In this document: positions 44,627-53,315 of the stretch, piece by piece | Layout: every line of letters begins with the position of its first letter | Position numbering within the stretch: position 1 is the stretch's first letter | Assembly: GCA_020636475.1 (NCBI GenBank) | Contig: JACJXU010000004.1 | Coordinates: 131,961 to 195,960 of the forward strand | Origin: Chitinophagales bacterium | Lineage (GTDB): Bacteria > Bacteroidota > Bacteroidia > Chitinophagales > UBA2359 | Direction of reading: 5' to 3' | Length of the DNA stretch: 64,000 bases | Translations under genes and position numbers: made by a program | The notes under the pieces: generated by a model | What the model was told of the DNA's origin: nothing | The model's input: the letters and a program-made list of their open reading frames with translations, nothing else | Databases searched by the model: none

Positions 44627-45382
44627 TTATGCCTCTTTCCCCAAAACACCCGAAGGATATTGCTCCAACATTCGGCGGTACATTTTTTCTTTTAAAAAAG
44701 CCTTGTAATCTTCAATTCTATCAGGCAAAAAATCGTTGGGAAAATACGGTCCGTCCCAAACACCAAGCAACTTTCCGGGACGCAGCACCCAACTGTTGCC
44801 GCGCATCAGCGCATACGAATTAGGGCAAGTAAACATTGCAATAGGAACGCCCGTTTCCAGCGACAACTGAAACGCGCCTTTGTGAAAATCTGCCAACAGT
44901 TCCGGCCCATTATTGCGCGTACCTTCGGGATAAATAATCAGCGAATCGCCTTTTTCGATGGCGTTGGTCAGGTCTTCCAAACTTCGCAAACGATCATTGG
45001 CATCTTGTCGGCGAACGGGTACATACAAATGTCGCAGCGTAAAACCAAAAACCGGATACGCCAGAATTTCTGCTTTCCCCAAAAACTTTGCTTTTGTACC
45101 CACTACTTTTGCTGAAATAAGCGGGTCGAGGTTTGAAGTGTGATTGAAAATATAAATGTGCTGCTGCGAAAAGTCAATTTTTTCGCGCTCACGCTCTTCT
45201 AAGCGCACACCCAAGCAAAACAAACACACACGACTGTACAAATGCGGCAATACATACAACATATTTCGTCGCGACTTAGGTATTACCAAAACGCCTACGA
45301 ACAAAATGGGAAAAAGTATTATCAATAAAACAAATGCAATAAAAAAACTCCATATTGTCCATAAATAATACAGTATTTGCAT
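44627..45382 (-). CDS. plsC: 1-acyl-sn-glycerol-3-phosphate acyltransferase
   Basis: 251 residues. PlsC-type enzymes add the second acyl chain to lysophosphatidic acid at the inner membrane. The N-terminal membrane segment (WSFFIAFVLLIILFPILFVGV) is followed by motif I NHTSNLD (HxxxxD), the FxxR-like region VPVRRQDAND, motif III YPEGTRN and motif IV VPIAMF. Length is normal. It is divergent from rmuC with 150 bases between. Confidence 0.92.
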   Translation of the reverse strand: MQILYYLWTIWSFFIAFVLLIILFPILFVGVLVIPKSRRNMLYVLPHLYSRVCLFCLGVRLEEREREKIDFSQQHIYIFNHTSNLDPLISAKVVGTKAKFLGKAEILAYPVFGFTLRHLYVPVRRQDANDRLRSLEDLTNAIEKGDSLIIYPEGTRNNGPELLADFHKGAFQLSLETGVPIAMFTCPNSYALMRGNSWVLRPGKLLGVWDGPYFPNDFLPDRIEDYKAFLKEKMYRRMLEQYPSGVLGKEA

Positions 45383-45532
45383 TTTAAGTACTAATTTAAG
45401 CGATGAAATGAAGCGTAAAAATATTCAAAAAACATAGCTTTGGCTTATAAAAAATGCCGTCCGCTCAATTTCTTTTAACTTTTAAGCCTATTAATTCGTT
45501 TTTACAAAACTAAAACAGCCGCCAGCAACAAA

Positions 45533-46897
45533 ATGACCGAAGAGATTTACCTGCTCATTATTGCCATTTGCGCACTGCTAATTTTGTATTTTTTTATTAA
45601 AAACAAAAACAGCGCAAACGCAGAAAAACAACTAAAAAACCAAGTCCAAATTTATTTTGCCGAGAAAACACAAGCCGAAAAATTGCAGGCACTCGCCGAA
45701 GAAAAATATAAGTTGCTTCAAAACGATGCTACCCAAAAATACGAGCAACTCCAACAACAACAAACCCGCGTAGAGCAACTTCAACAACAAAACAGCCGCC
45801 TTGATGCCGAGTTGGGACAAATACAACGCGCCTACACCGAGCAAAAAAACAATGCCGACCAACTCTACGAGCAATTTTCCCTTTCTTTCGAGCGGGTTGC
45901 CAACCAGTTGTTGGAAGACAAAAGTCAGAAATTTACCCAACTCAATCGCGAACAAATGGGACACTTGCTGCAACCTTTGGCAGAAAGAATTAAGCATTTT
46001 GAGGAAAAAATACTACAAACCAACCTCGACGAAACCCGCCGCCACGCGAGTTTGTTGGAGCAAATAAAACAACTCTCCGACCTTAACAAACAAATGAGTA
46101 CCGAAGCCCAAAATCTTAGTGCCGCTTTGAAAGGCGACAGTCGCGTACAAGGAAACTGGGGCGAAATGATTTTGGAAAGTATTTTAGAAAAATCGGGTTT
46201 GGTAAACAACCGCGAATACACGATACAGTCGAATTTTACCAACGAAAATGCCCAACGCCAACGCCCCGATGTGATTATTCATTTGCCCGAAAACCGCCAC
46301 CTGATAATTGATGCCAAAGTATCGCTTACTGCCTACGAGCGTAGCACAAACCACAGTAATCCCGCCGATGCCGCCGCCGACATTAAAGCCCATGTAGCGT
46401 CTTTGCACCAACACATCACTCGCCTTGCTGCCAAGCAGTACCAACAAATTTACCAACTCCAAAGCCTTGATTTTATCTTGCTTTTTGTGCCTATCGAAGC
46501 GGCGTTTTCGGTAGCCGTTCAGCACGACCCCAATTTGTTTAATAAAGCTTTCGAGCAGAATATTGTCATTGTGAGTCCTACTACCTTGCTGGCAACTATG
46601 CGCACCATCGCCAATATATGGCGGCAAGAGCAACTTACCCAAAATGCCATAGAAATAGCCCGCAAAGGTGGCGAGTTGTACGATAAAATGGCTGCTTTTG
46701 TAGAAGATATGGAAAAAATAGGCAAGCAATTGGACACTACCCAAAACACATACCAAACTGCTATGCGAAAACTGAGTATGGGAAAAGGAAATATTTTGCG
46801 CAAAGCCGAAACGCTACGTTTGTTGGGTGCGCGCAACAGCAAAAAAATACCTAATCACCTCATTTCCGGTGACGATGAAAATACAGATGACGAATAA
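45533..46897 (+). CDS. rmuC: DNA recombination protein RmuC
   Basis: 454 residues. An N-terminal membrane anchor (YLLIIAICALLILYFFI, residues 5-21) leads to a long coiled coil (about 28-180, Gln/Glu-rich), then the RmuC nuclease-like domain (about 190-420) with GNWGEMILESILEKSGL, RPDVIIHLPENRHLIIDAKVS (in two pieces) and the FVPIEAAFSVAV block. The Asp-(x)-Lys in IIDAKVS is part of a PD-(D/E)xK-like core. RmuC limits inversion at short inverted repeats. Converges with dnaN, 11 bases apart. Confidence 0.94.
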   Translation: MTEEIYLLIIAICALLILYFFIKNKNSANAEKQLKNQVQIYFAEKTQAEKLQALAEEKYKLLQNDATQKYEQLQQQQTRVEQLQQQNSRLDAELGQIQRAYTEQKNNADQLYEQFSLSFERVANQLLEDKSQKFTQLNREQMGHLLQPLAERIKHFEEKILQTNLDETRRHASLLEQIKQLSDLNKQMSTEAQNLSAALKGDSRVQGNWGEMILESILEKSGLVNNREYTIQSNFTNENAQRQRPDVIIHLPENRHLIIDAKVSLTAYERSTNHSNPADAAADIKAHVASLHQHITRLAAKQYQQIYQLQSLDFILLFVPIEAAFSVAVQHDPNLFNKAFEQNIVIVSPTTLLATMRTIANIWRQEQLTQNAIEIARKGGELYDKMAAFVEDMEKIGKQLDTTQNTYQTAMRKLSMGKGNILRKAETLRLLGARNSKKIPNHLISGDDENTDDE

Positions 46898-46908
46898 TTT
46901 TTCACCAC

Positions 46909-48027
46909 TTACACATTCATCATTATTGGCATAATAAGCATTAAAATGTCCTCATTTTCATTCATTTCCGTAGGAACAATAATGCCGGCGCGGGTAGGCG
47001 TAGATAATTTTAAGGTAATTTCTTCGGAATCCAATACGCTTAAAATTTCCAACAAAAATTTTGCATTAAAAGCAATATCCATCGGCTCGCCTTGGTATTC
47101 GCAGAAAAGTGTTTCGCTGGCAGCATTAGAAAAATCAATGTCTTCGGCAGAAAGTTCTAAAGTATCTTGGCTGAGTTTCAACACCACCTGATACGTGCTT
47201 TTGCTGGAATAAATGGCAATACGGCGCAAGGCATTATAAAAATTGCTGCGATTAATGGTGAGGTCTAATTCATTGTTGCGGGGAATTACATTGTTGTAGT
47301 CGGGAAAACGCGCATCAATGAGGCGGCAACTGAGTTGCAATTGCCCGAAGCGGAAAAAAGCATTTTTTTCATTAAACGAAATATGTACCTCTTCGTTGGT
47401 TTTTGCAAGGGCATTTTTTACCAATCCCAAGGCTTTTTTGGGCAAAATGAAACTCGAAAATTGGGAGGAAGTAACATTTCCCGAAGAAAATTTCACCAAT
47501 TTGTGTGCATCGGTAGCGACAAAGTTGGTGCCGTTTTGGTCGGTAGAGAAAAACACACCACTCATAGCGGGGCGCAAGTCGTCTGTGCCCACCGCAAAAA
47601 GCGTATTGGTAATAGCTCGATGCAAAAGTGCAGGTTCAACGCTTATTTCCATCGTATCTTCGGCAGAAGGCGTTTGTGGAAACTCGTCGCCATCTTCGCC
47701 TGTAAGTTTGTAATGACCGTTTTGGGTAATAATTTCTATGGCGAGATTATTGTCATTAATGTTAAATTCCAAGGGCTGGTCGGGCAATGCTTTTAGTGTA
47801 TCCAATAAAATGCGCGCCGGAATAGCTACTTTTCCGCTATCGGTCGAGTCTATTTTTATACGACTTGTCATAGCCGTTTCAAGGTCGCTCGCCGAAATCA
47901 TCAAATCATTTCCTTGAATATCGAACAAAAAGTCTTCTAAAATAGGTAGCACAGAGTTGGTACTAATTGCGCCCGAGAGCGTATTCAACTCGCTTAAAAT
48001 AACATCACGTGATACAACAAACTTCAT
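46909..48027 (-). CDS. dnaN: DNA polymerase III beta subunit, sliding clamp
   Basis: 372 residues, normal. The ring clamp tethers DNA polymerase III to DNA. N-terminal MKFVVSRDVILSELNTLSGAI, SASDLETAMTSRI and the C-terminal MLIMPIMMNV are typical. The three beta-clamp repeats span about 1-125, 130-250 and 255-372. It is not next to dnaA or recF, so the replication origin need not be here. A promoter candidate lies at 48081-48107. Confidence 0.97.
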   Translation of the reverse strand: MKFVVSRDVILSELNTLSGAISTNSVLPILEDFLFDIQGNDLMISASDLETAMTSRIKIDSTDSGKVAIPARILLDTLKALPDQPLEFNINDNNLAIEIITQNGHYKLTGEDGDEFPQTPSAEDTMEISVEPALLHRAITNTLFAVGTDDLRPAMSGVFFSTDQNGTNFVATDAHKLVKFSSGNVTSSQFSSFILPKKALGLVKNALAKTNEEVHISFNEKNAFFRFGQLQLSCRLIDARFPDYNNVIPRNNELDLTINRSNFYNALRRIAIYSSKSTYQVVLKLSQDTLELSAEDIDFSNAASETLFCEYQGEPMDIAFNAKFLLEILSVLDSEEITLKLSTPTRAGIIVPTEMNENEDILMLIMPIMMNV

Positions 48028-48080
48028 AAAATTTTGCCTAATTTTTAATAATTATCCTTTTTAAGAAAAAAAACGAACAA

Positions 48081-48107
48081 CAAAGATACGGCTTTATCTG
48101 CAGACAA
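48081..48107 (-). promoter_or_regulatory. candidate dnaN promoter
   Basis: On the minus strand TTG (48105-48107) and TATCTTTG (48088-48081) are 16 bases apart, slightly short of the consensus 17-23 spacing. The -7 box is 54 bases ahead of the dnaN start codon. Confidence 0.5.
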
Positions 48108-48183
48108 AAAGGGTATCATTTGTCTAAAAAATAATTTTTATATGCCCAAAGCACAAATATTTTGCAGCTAAAATAATGCCATT

Positions 48184-48846
48184 TTATTCGAAGCCATCGT
48201 GTAGTGTTTGCGAAATGAGATTATGCTCATCGGCTTGGTAATAAATTTTTATTCGGGCGGTATCGTTCAGAAAATTAATTTTACTTATTTCTACTTGCCG
48301 GATATCTAATCCGGTGCGTTTTTTCAAATCGTTTAACAAAATGTGCTTGTTTTCCGGCACAATATTTTCAATTTTTTCGTATAAAATAACTTGCACCGAC
48401 AGTTTTTTGCGAATCCAAATGCGTTGGAGGTAATAAATAATGCCAATGATAAACAAATCGGTAAATAACAACTCGGCATAAGATACTTTTTTGTTGCTGA
48501 TGGCATGAATTACCGCCAAGGCGATGATGCAAAAAAGATACGTCATTTCCATAACCGGCAAGGTAATGGTGCGATAGCGCAAAATGGAAAACAAGGCAAA
48601 AATACCAAAGGCAAAGCCGAGTTCCAATTTCATTTCGCCCAGCAGATTGCACACAAAAAACACCAATATATTAAAAATAAAAAAAGTAAAAAGATACTCT
48701 TTGTCTTTGCGTGCCGGATAATATATTTTGCGGACAATGATGTATGTAACCGTCAAATCCAACAACAAGCGAAATACCAGATTCAGTAAATCTTGTACGT
48801 CTATTAGTTTTATATCAAAAAACTTGATGCTTTCTATCCATTCCAT
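48184..48846 (-). CDS. DUF4956 membrane protein
   Basis: 220 residues with about four to five hydrophobic segments (residues 18-150) and a soluble C-terminal domain. The central block FALFSILRYRTITLPVMEMT is the DUF4956 signature. In many genomes this family stands beside VTC-domain polyphosphate polymerases, as here (19 bases after the VTC gene), so a role in polyphosphate transport or synthesis at the membrane is likely. No biochemical function is established that I know of. Confidence 0.88.
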   Translation of the reverse strand: MEWIESIKFFDIKLIDVQDLLNLVFRLLLDLTVTYIIVRKIYYPARKDKEYLFTFFIFNILVFFVCNLLGEMKLELGFAFGIFALFSILRYRTITLPVMEMTYLFCIIALAVIHAISNKKVSYAELLFTDLFIIGIIYYLQRIWIRKKLSVQVILYEKIENIVPENKHILLNDLKKRTGLDIRQVEISKINFLNDTARIKIYYQADEHNLISQTLHDGFE

Positions 48847-48865
48847 TGGGTGAAATAACTAAACT

Positions 48866-49606
48866 TTAAACTATTTTTTGTAAAAGTGCCTTAAAGCGAT
48901 TGCGTTTTAGGGCTGTATTCGTTAGTGCCATACCTACACAATACTTGCTAAACGTCTGCGGGCGAATATGTTGTTGCTTTAAGTGGCGCAAAAGTATCGA
49001 ATTCGAAGCGATTTTATCTTGCTTTAGCTCCACAATAACCCATTTTTTTAATATTACTAAAGGCAAATGCGCCATTTGCGGTGTTGCATATTCCAAAAAC
49101 ATATCGAAAGTAGCACGCTCGCTAAATGCTTTATCCGCCATAGTAATTCTATAAAAATTTACATACAGCATTGGTTTGTAGCTATTGGAGGCGTGTGGCA
49201 ACTGCAATAAGGCATTTTTTTCGGGCAAATGCTTGCTTATTTCTTGTACGGCAAGTCGTTTTTTTTGGGTTCGCCCGGTATTGGTTTTGTATTTGCTTTC
49301 CAAAAAACACACACCTGTGTCCGTATATTGGCGATATCTTACTTTATACCTATTGCCGTTTTTGTTGTGGTGTTGTAGGTAGTTTTCGTAGTCGGGCGTA
49401 TCGAAGTACAAGTTTTGATAAGGAATAATATTTCGCTTATTTACTGCCAAAACATTATACGCTTCACTTAGTGTGGGCAACAACTGCATAAACTCTTCGG
49501 TGTGCAACAAATATTTGGTATCTACCCTATTGAGCAATGCCACACGATTAATTTCTGTTAAATCAATCGTTAAAAAATTATTTAAACTTGCTTGAATATC
49601 TTTCAT
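48866..49606 (-). CDS. VTC-domain polyphosphate polymerase-like protein
   Basis: 246 residues. The VTC domain is a tunnel fold that in yeast Vtc4 makes polyphosphate from ATP. Basic tunnel residues are seen in order: VDTKYLLHTEEF, NRYKVRYRQYTD, LESKYKTNTGRTQKKRL, and the metal-binding Glu in VIVELKQDKIA. Soluble, probably held to the membrane by the DUF4956 partner that follows it by 19 bases. Substrate and direction of reaction not tested. Confidence 0.88.
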   Translation of the reverse strand: MKDIQASLNNFLTIDLTEINRVALLNRVDTKYLLHTEEFMQLLPTLSEAYNVLAVNKRNIIPYQNLYFDTPDYENYLQHHNKNGNRYKVRYRQYTDTGVCFLESKYKTNTGRTQKKRLAVQEISKHLPEKNALLQLPHASNSYKPMLYVNFYRITMADKAFSERATFDMFLEYATPQMAHLPLVILKKWVIVELKQDKIASNSILLRHLKQQHIRPQTFSKYCVGMALTNTALKRNRFKALLQKIV

Positions 49607-49621
49607 TTACAGGTGTTGCAT

Positions 49622-49629
49622 TATCTTTG
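49622..49629 (+). promoter_or_regulatory. candidate -7 box for the rhodanese-GSCFA unit
   Basis: TATCTTTG matches the Bacteroidota -7 element and points towards the rhodanese gene, 90 bases away. No well-spaced TTG is present upstream, so the call is weak. Confidence 0.35.
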
Positions 49630-49719
49630 CAAAAACATTTTTCACTCATTTTTCTTTATTAAAAAGTGAATTCTTAAAAATTATTTCACAACAAAATTTT
49701 TTAAATTTAATAAATTCTT

Positions 49720-50178
49720 ATGAAACAATTATTTTTCCTTTGCGTATTGGCAACTATTTCATTTATGAGTTGCCAGAGCGAACCTACTGAAACCAAAAAG
49801 AGCGAGTCGCCGGAACACACTACCGAAACCAAAAGCGGTGAAGTATTAAACCGAGATTTTAATACTATGGAGGTTGCCGAATTGAAACAGGTTTTGGATA
49901 ACAACAGCGACAATATAATTTTAGTGGATGTTCGTACACCCGAAGAAGTGGCGCAAGGCATTATTGACGGCGCAAAAGTTATTGATTTTTCTTCTTCCGA
50001 CTTTGGCGACCAAATAAAACAACTCCCCGAAGGCAAAAAAGTAATAATGTATTGCGCCGTAGGTGGACGTAGTGCGCGCGCTTGTGCTATGCTTAGTGGC
50101 ACTGGTCGTGGCGATGTATATAATCTTCGCGGCGGTATAGAAGCATGGAAACGTGCGGGCTATCCATTGGCAAAATAA
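49720..50178 (+). CDS. rhodanese-like lipoprotein
   Basis: 152 residues. Lipoprotein signal peptide with lipobox FMSC, lipidated Cys18; then a linker and a single rhodanese domain (about 50-150) with NIILVDVRTPEEV and the active-site loop CAVGGRS (catalytic Cys112), followed by YNLRGGIEAWKRAGYPL, a classic ending. It would act in the periplasm on thiosulfate, persulfides or as a redox carrier; the substrate is unknown. Its stop codon is immediately followed by the GSCFA gene start (0 bases). Confidence 0.92.
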   Translation: MKQLFFLCVLATISFMSCQSEPTETKKSESPEHTTETKSGEVLNRDFNTMEVAELKQVLDNNSDNIILVDVRTPEEVAQGIIDGAKVIDFSSSDFGDQIKQLPEGKKVIMYCAVGGRSARACAMLSGTGRGDVYNLRGGIEAWKRAGYPLAK

Positions 50179-51189
50179 ATGTCGGATTTTCGCACCAAAA
50201 TAACGCCTTCCCACGAAGGTTTGTCTATAAGTGTCAATGCGCCAATATTATTAGCAGGCTCTTGCTTCGCCGAAAATATTGGCGCATTGCTGCGTCAGCA
50301 CCACTTTGAAACATTACAAAATCCTTCGGGCATCGTTTTCAATCCGGTTTCCATTGCTCATTTGTTGCAACAAGCCTGCCGTAATAAGCAATTTTCTGAG
50401 CAAGATGTCTTGTTTTTTGAAGGACAATACCTCAGTTTGGCACATCATAGTGAGCTTTCGCGCAATAATTTAGCCGAAATGCAAAGCGTATTAACACAAA
50501 AAACAGAGCAAACACGGCAATTTTTACAAAAAGCGCAACTACTAATTCTTAGTTTGGGTACTTCTATTGTTTATAAACACGTAGCAACTGAAACTATTGT
50601 TGCCAACTGTCATAAATTGCCTGCCCGAGACTTTGAAACTTTTCGCCTTTCGCCGGAACAAATAAGTGATAGTTTGGCCAATGCATTTGCCGATTGTTGG
50701 GAAATAAATCCTTCCTTAAAAATACTCCTTACCGTAAGTCCTATAAGGCACTGGCGTAGTGGCTATCACCAAAACCAACTGAGTAAGGCGGCTTTGCTTT
50801 TGGCGGTTGATGCGCTACAAAAACGCTTTGGGCAGCAGTGTTTTTATTTTCCGGCGTATGAGTTGCTGTTAGATGACTTGCGCGACTATCGTTTTTATGC
50901 TGCCGACATGTTGCATCCTTCTGCCGAGGCGGTACAATACATTTGGCAACATTTTGTAAATACTTATTTTGATGAACGGGCAAAAAACTTGGTGAATTTG
51001 ATGGAAAAAATTAACAGAGCAAAAACGCACCGCCCAAGGCAACAGAACAGTGCGGCGTATATGTCTTTTTTGCAAGCACAGTTGCTACAAGTACATGAAG
51101 CGGCTTTACATTTTCCCGAAATAGATTTTTCACCATCGAAAAGCTATTTTTTGGAAGAAATAAATCGTGTTGGAGAGAAATTGACGTGA
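50179..51189 (+). CDS. GSCFA domain protein
   Basis: 336 residues. The N-terminal block LLAGSCFAENIGALL contains the GSCFA motif for which the family is named, and SLGTSIVYKH plus VSPIRHW and DMLHPSAEAV complete the SGNH-like catalytic pattern. Members are thought to be esterase- or acyltransferase-like proteins of unknown substrate. No signal peptide. Immediately downstream of the rhodanese gene, so translated from the same transcript. Confidence 0.9.
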   Translation: MSDFRTKITPSHEGLSISVNAPILLAGSCFAENIGALLRQHHFETLQNPSGIVFNPVSIAHLLQQACRNKQFSEQDVLFFEGQYLSLAHHSELSRNNLAEMQSVLTQKTEQTRQFLQKAQLLILSLGTSIVYKHVATETIVANCHKLPARDFETFRLSPEQISDSLANAFADCWEINPSLKILLTVSPIRHWRSGYHQNQLSKAALLLAVDALQKRFGQQCFYFPAYELLLDDLRDYRFYAADMLHPSAEAVQYIWQHFVNTYFDERAKNLVNLMEKINRAKTHRPRQQNSAAYMSFLQAQLLQVHEAALHFPEIDFSPSKSYFLEEINRVGEKLT

Positions 51190-51352
51190 TGTAAGAGTTT
51201 ATATGCACGGCGTACGACAAGAGTAGTACAGATACTTTGCCTTGAAACAAAATAAAAGCCCAAAAATGATGCGAACGAGAACGTCATTGCTGTGCGAAAC
51301 TCGGAGATGCTTCATTTCATTTAGTAGGATTAATTGTGTTTAATACTATCTG

Positions 51353-53119
51353 CTATACATTATAAATCTCGGCGATTTCGGCGGCGTATTTATCTAATAC
51401 TTTTTTGCGTTTTACTTTGAGCGTAGGGGTGAGTTCGCCGCCGTCTATCGTCCACTCTTTGGGCAGTAGTTTGAATCGTTTTACTTGTTCTATTTTGCCA
51501 AAATGTGGATTGTATTCATCGCAAATGCTTTGGTAAAGGGCTTTTACCGCTTCTTGCTTAATCATTGTTTCGGGCGAATCGTTGGGTATGCCCTTTTCCT
51601 TGCAATAAACCTTGAGTGCTTCAAAACTTGGCACTATCAGCGCGCCCACAAATTTTTCGTCGTTTCCGGTAATCATTATTTGCTCAATAAAAGTAGATTC
51701 CACGAACTTGTTTTCGATGGGTTGCGGTGCTACGTATTTTCCGCCGGAAGTTTTGAAAAGTTGTTTTATGCGGTCGGTAATTTTAAGGTATTTTCCATCG
51801 ACTAATTCGCCCACATCGCCTGTATGAAACCAGCCATCTGCATCTATTACTTCTGCTGTAGCATCAGGACGATTGTAGTAGCCCATCATTATATTGTCGC
51901 CTTTGGCAAGGATTTCGCCGTTTTCTGGATTAATTTTTATGGTTACGTCCGGTACTGCCATTCCTACAGTTCCCATTTTGGTATTTATTTCATCAAAACG
52001 ATTGATACAAAGGGCGGGTGAAGTTTCGGTAAGTCCATAACCTTGTCTTACGGGAATACCTGCGGCATTGAATATTTTTTCGAGGCGAAATTGCAGCGCG
52101 GCAGCTCCGGTACAAATTCCTTTAATTTCACCACCTAAGGCTTCTTTCCATTTGCTAAACACTAATTTTCGGGCAATATTGAGTTGGGCATAATAGAAAG
52201 GGCTTTTGCCTTTGTGGTCGTACTCCAAGCCTAAATCAATTGCCCAATAGAACAACTTTTTCTTAATTCCGGTCAATTCTTCGCCTTTTGCCATTATTTT
52301 ATCATACACTTTTTCCAGCAAGCGCGGCACAGTAGTAAAAAAGTGCGGCTTCACGTCTTTGAGGTCTTCGCCAATAGTGTCCATGTTTTGGGCGTAATAA
52401 ATAGAACAGCCCGTAGCCATATAGGTATAAGAAACCATGCGTTCAAAAATATGACACAGCGGTAAAAAGCTAAGGGTACGCACGTCTTTGTTTAAGGGAA
52501 TTACGGGCATTACAGAATGAATATTGCTCACAATATTGTTGTGGGAAAGCATTACGCCCTTGGGCAAGCCCGTAGTGCCGGAAGTGTATATGATAGTGGC
52601 AACATTTTTAGGGTCAATGTTTTTCTTTATCTTATCAACGTCATCGAAAGGTCCGTTTAGACCCAATTTTTTTATTTCGTCCCAATTCGTAGCTCCTTCT
52701 ATGGTGTCGAAGGTCAAAATTTTTCCTAAAGAAGGTACATCTTCCTTGAAAGAGCGCACTTTATCCAGCAAAGTTTTGTCGGACACAAAGGCTACTTTTA
52801 CCGAAGCGTCATTGAAAATAAACCGAAACTCTTCGATGGAAATGGTAGGATATATTGGCACTACAATTACGCCAATTTGCAAGGCAGCCTGGTCCACAAT
52901 ATTCCATTCGGGGCGGTTATTGGCAATAATAGCAATAGTATCGCCTTGTTTTAGCCCAAACTTCAACAATCCTAAACTTGTCTGATTGATGAGTTTTACC
53001 ACTTCGGCGGTGCTGTACTTGCGCCAAACATTGTTTTCCTTAGCAGCTAAGGCATCTTCCTGCGGATATTTTTCCAACTGGTAGTAGGGAATGTCAAATA
53101 AACGGGTGAAATTCTTCAT
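51353..53119 (-). CDS. long-chain fatty acid--CoA ligase
   Basis: 588 residues, AMP-binding superfamily. P-loop IYTSGTTGLPKGVMLSHNN (about 175-193), RQGYGLTETSPALC (adenylate contact), WFHTGDVGELVDGKYLKITDR with TSGGKYVAP hinge. This is the FAA1-type branch with the long C-terminal insertion. It activates fatty acids to acyl-CoA for lipid synthesis or beta-oxidation. The C-terminal Lys-rich tail reads LKVKRKKVLDKYAAEI. Monocistronic. A terminator for the next unit stands nearby. Confidence 0.92.
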   Translation of the reverse strand: MKNFTRLFDIPYYQLEKYPQEDALAAKENNVWRKYSTAEVVKLINQTSLGLLKFGLKQGDTIAIIANNRPEWNIVDQAALQIGVIVVPIYPTISIEEFRFIFNDASVKVAFVSDKTLLDKVRSFKEDVPSLGKILTFDTIEGATNWDEIKKLGLNGPFDDVDKIKKNIDPKNVATIIYTSGTTGLPKGVMLSHNNIVSNIHSVMPVIPLNKDVRTLSFLPLCHIFERMVSYTYMATGCSIYYAQNMDTIGEDLKDVKPHFFTTVPRLLEKVYDKIMAKGEELTGIKKKLFYWAIDLGLEYDHKGKSPFYYAQLNIARKLVFSKWKEALGGEIKGICTGAAALQFRLEKIFNAAGIPVRQGYGLTETSPALCINRFDEINTKMGTVGMAVPDVTIKINPENGEILAKGDNIMMGYYNRPDATAEVIDADGWFHTGDVGELVDGKYLKITDRIKQLFKTSGGKYVAPQPIENKFVESTFIEQIMITGNDEKFVGALIVPSFEALKVYCKEKGIPNDSPETMIKQEAVKALYQSICDEYNPHFGKIEQVKRFKLLPKEWTIDGGELTPTLKVKRKKVLDKYAAEIAEIYNV

Positions 53120-53242
53120 ACGGTAGCAATCTTTTTTATAGGTTTTGCTAAATTATTAATTTTATAGTAATAAAAAAAGTTACAAGAATTTATTAGTGAA
53201 AATTTTGGCTTGACAAAGCCACTTTGTATGTCTCCAAAAATA

Positions 53243-53277
53243 ACAAGCCTCCAAGTAGTGGTATCTCGGAGGCTTGT
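53243..53277 (-). terminator. intrinsic terminator after the DUF11 repeat protein
   Basis: Perfect 10-base stem ACAAGCCTCC (53243-53252) with GGAGGCTTGT (53268-53277), 15-base loop. On the minus strand it is followed by TTATTTTT. It is 38 bases beyond the stop codon of the large secreted protein. Confidence 0.85.
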
Positions 53278-53315
53278 GTTTGGCTATTTTAATTATGACA
53301 AAAAATAGTGGTTCT

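Noticed and set aside
46909..48027. Replication origin near dnaN
   Set aside because: No dnaA or recF neighbour and no DnaA box cluster was seen around the gene.
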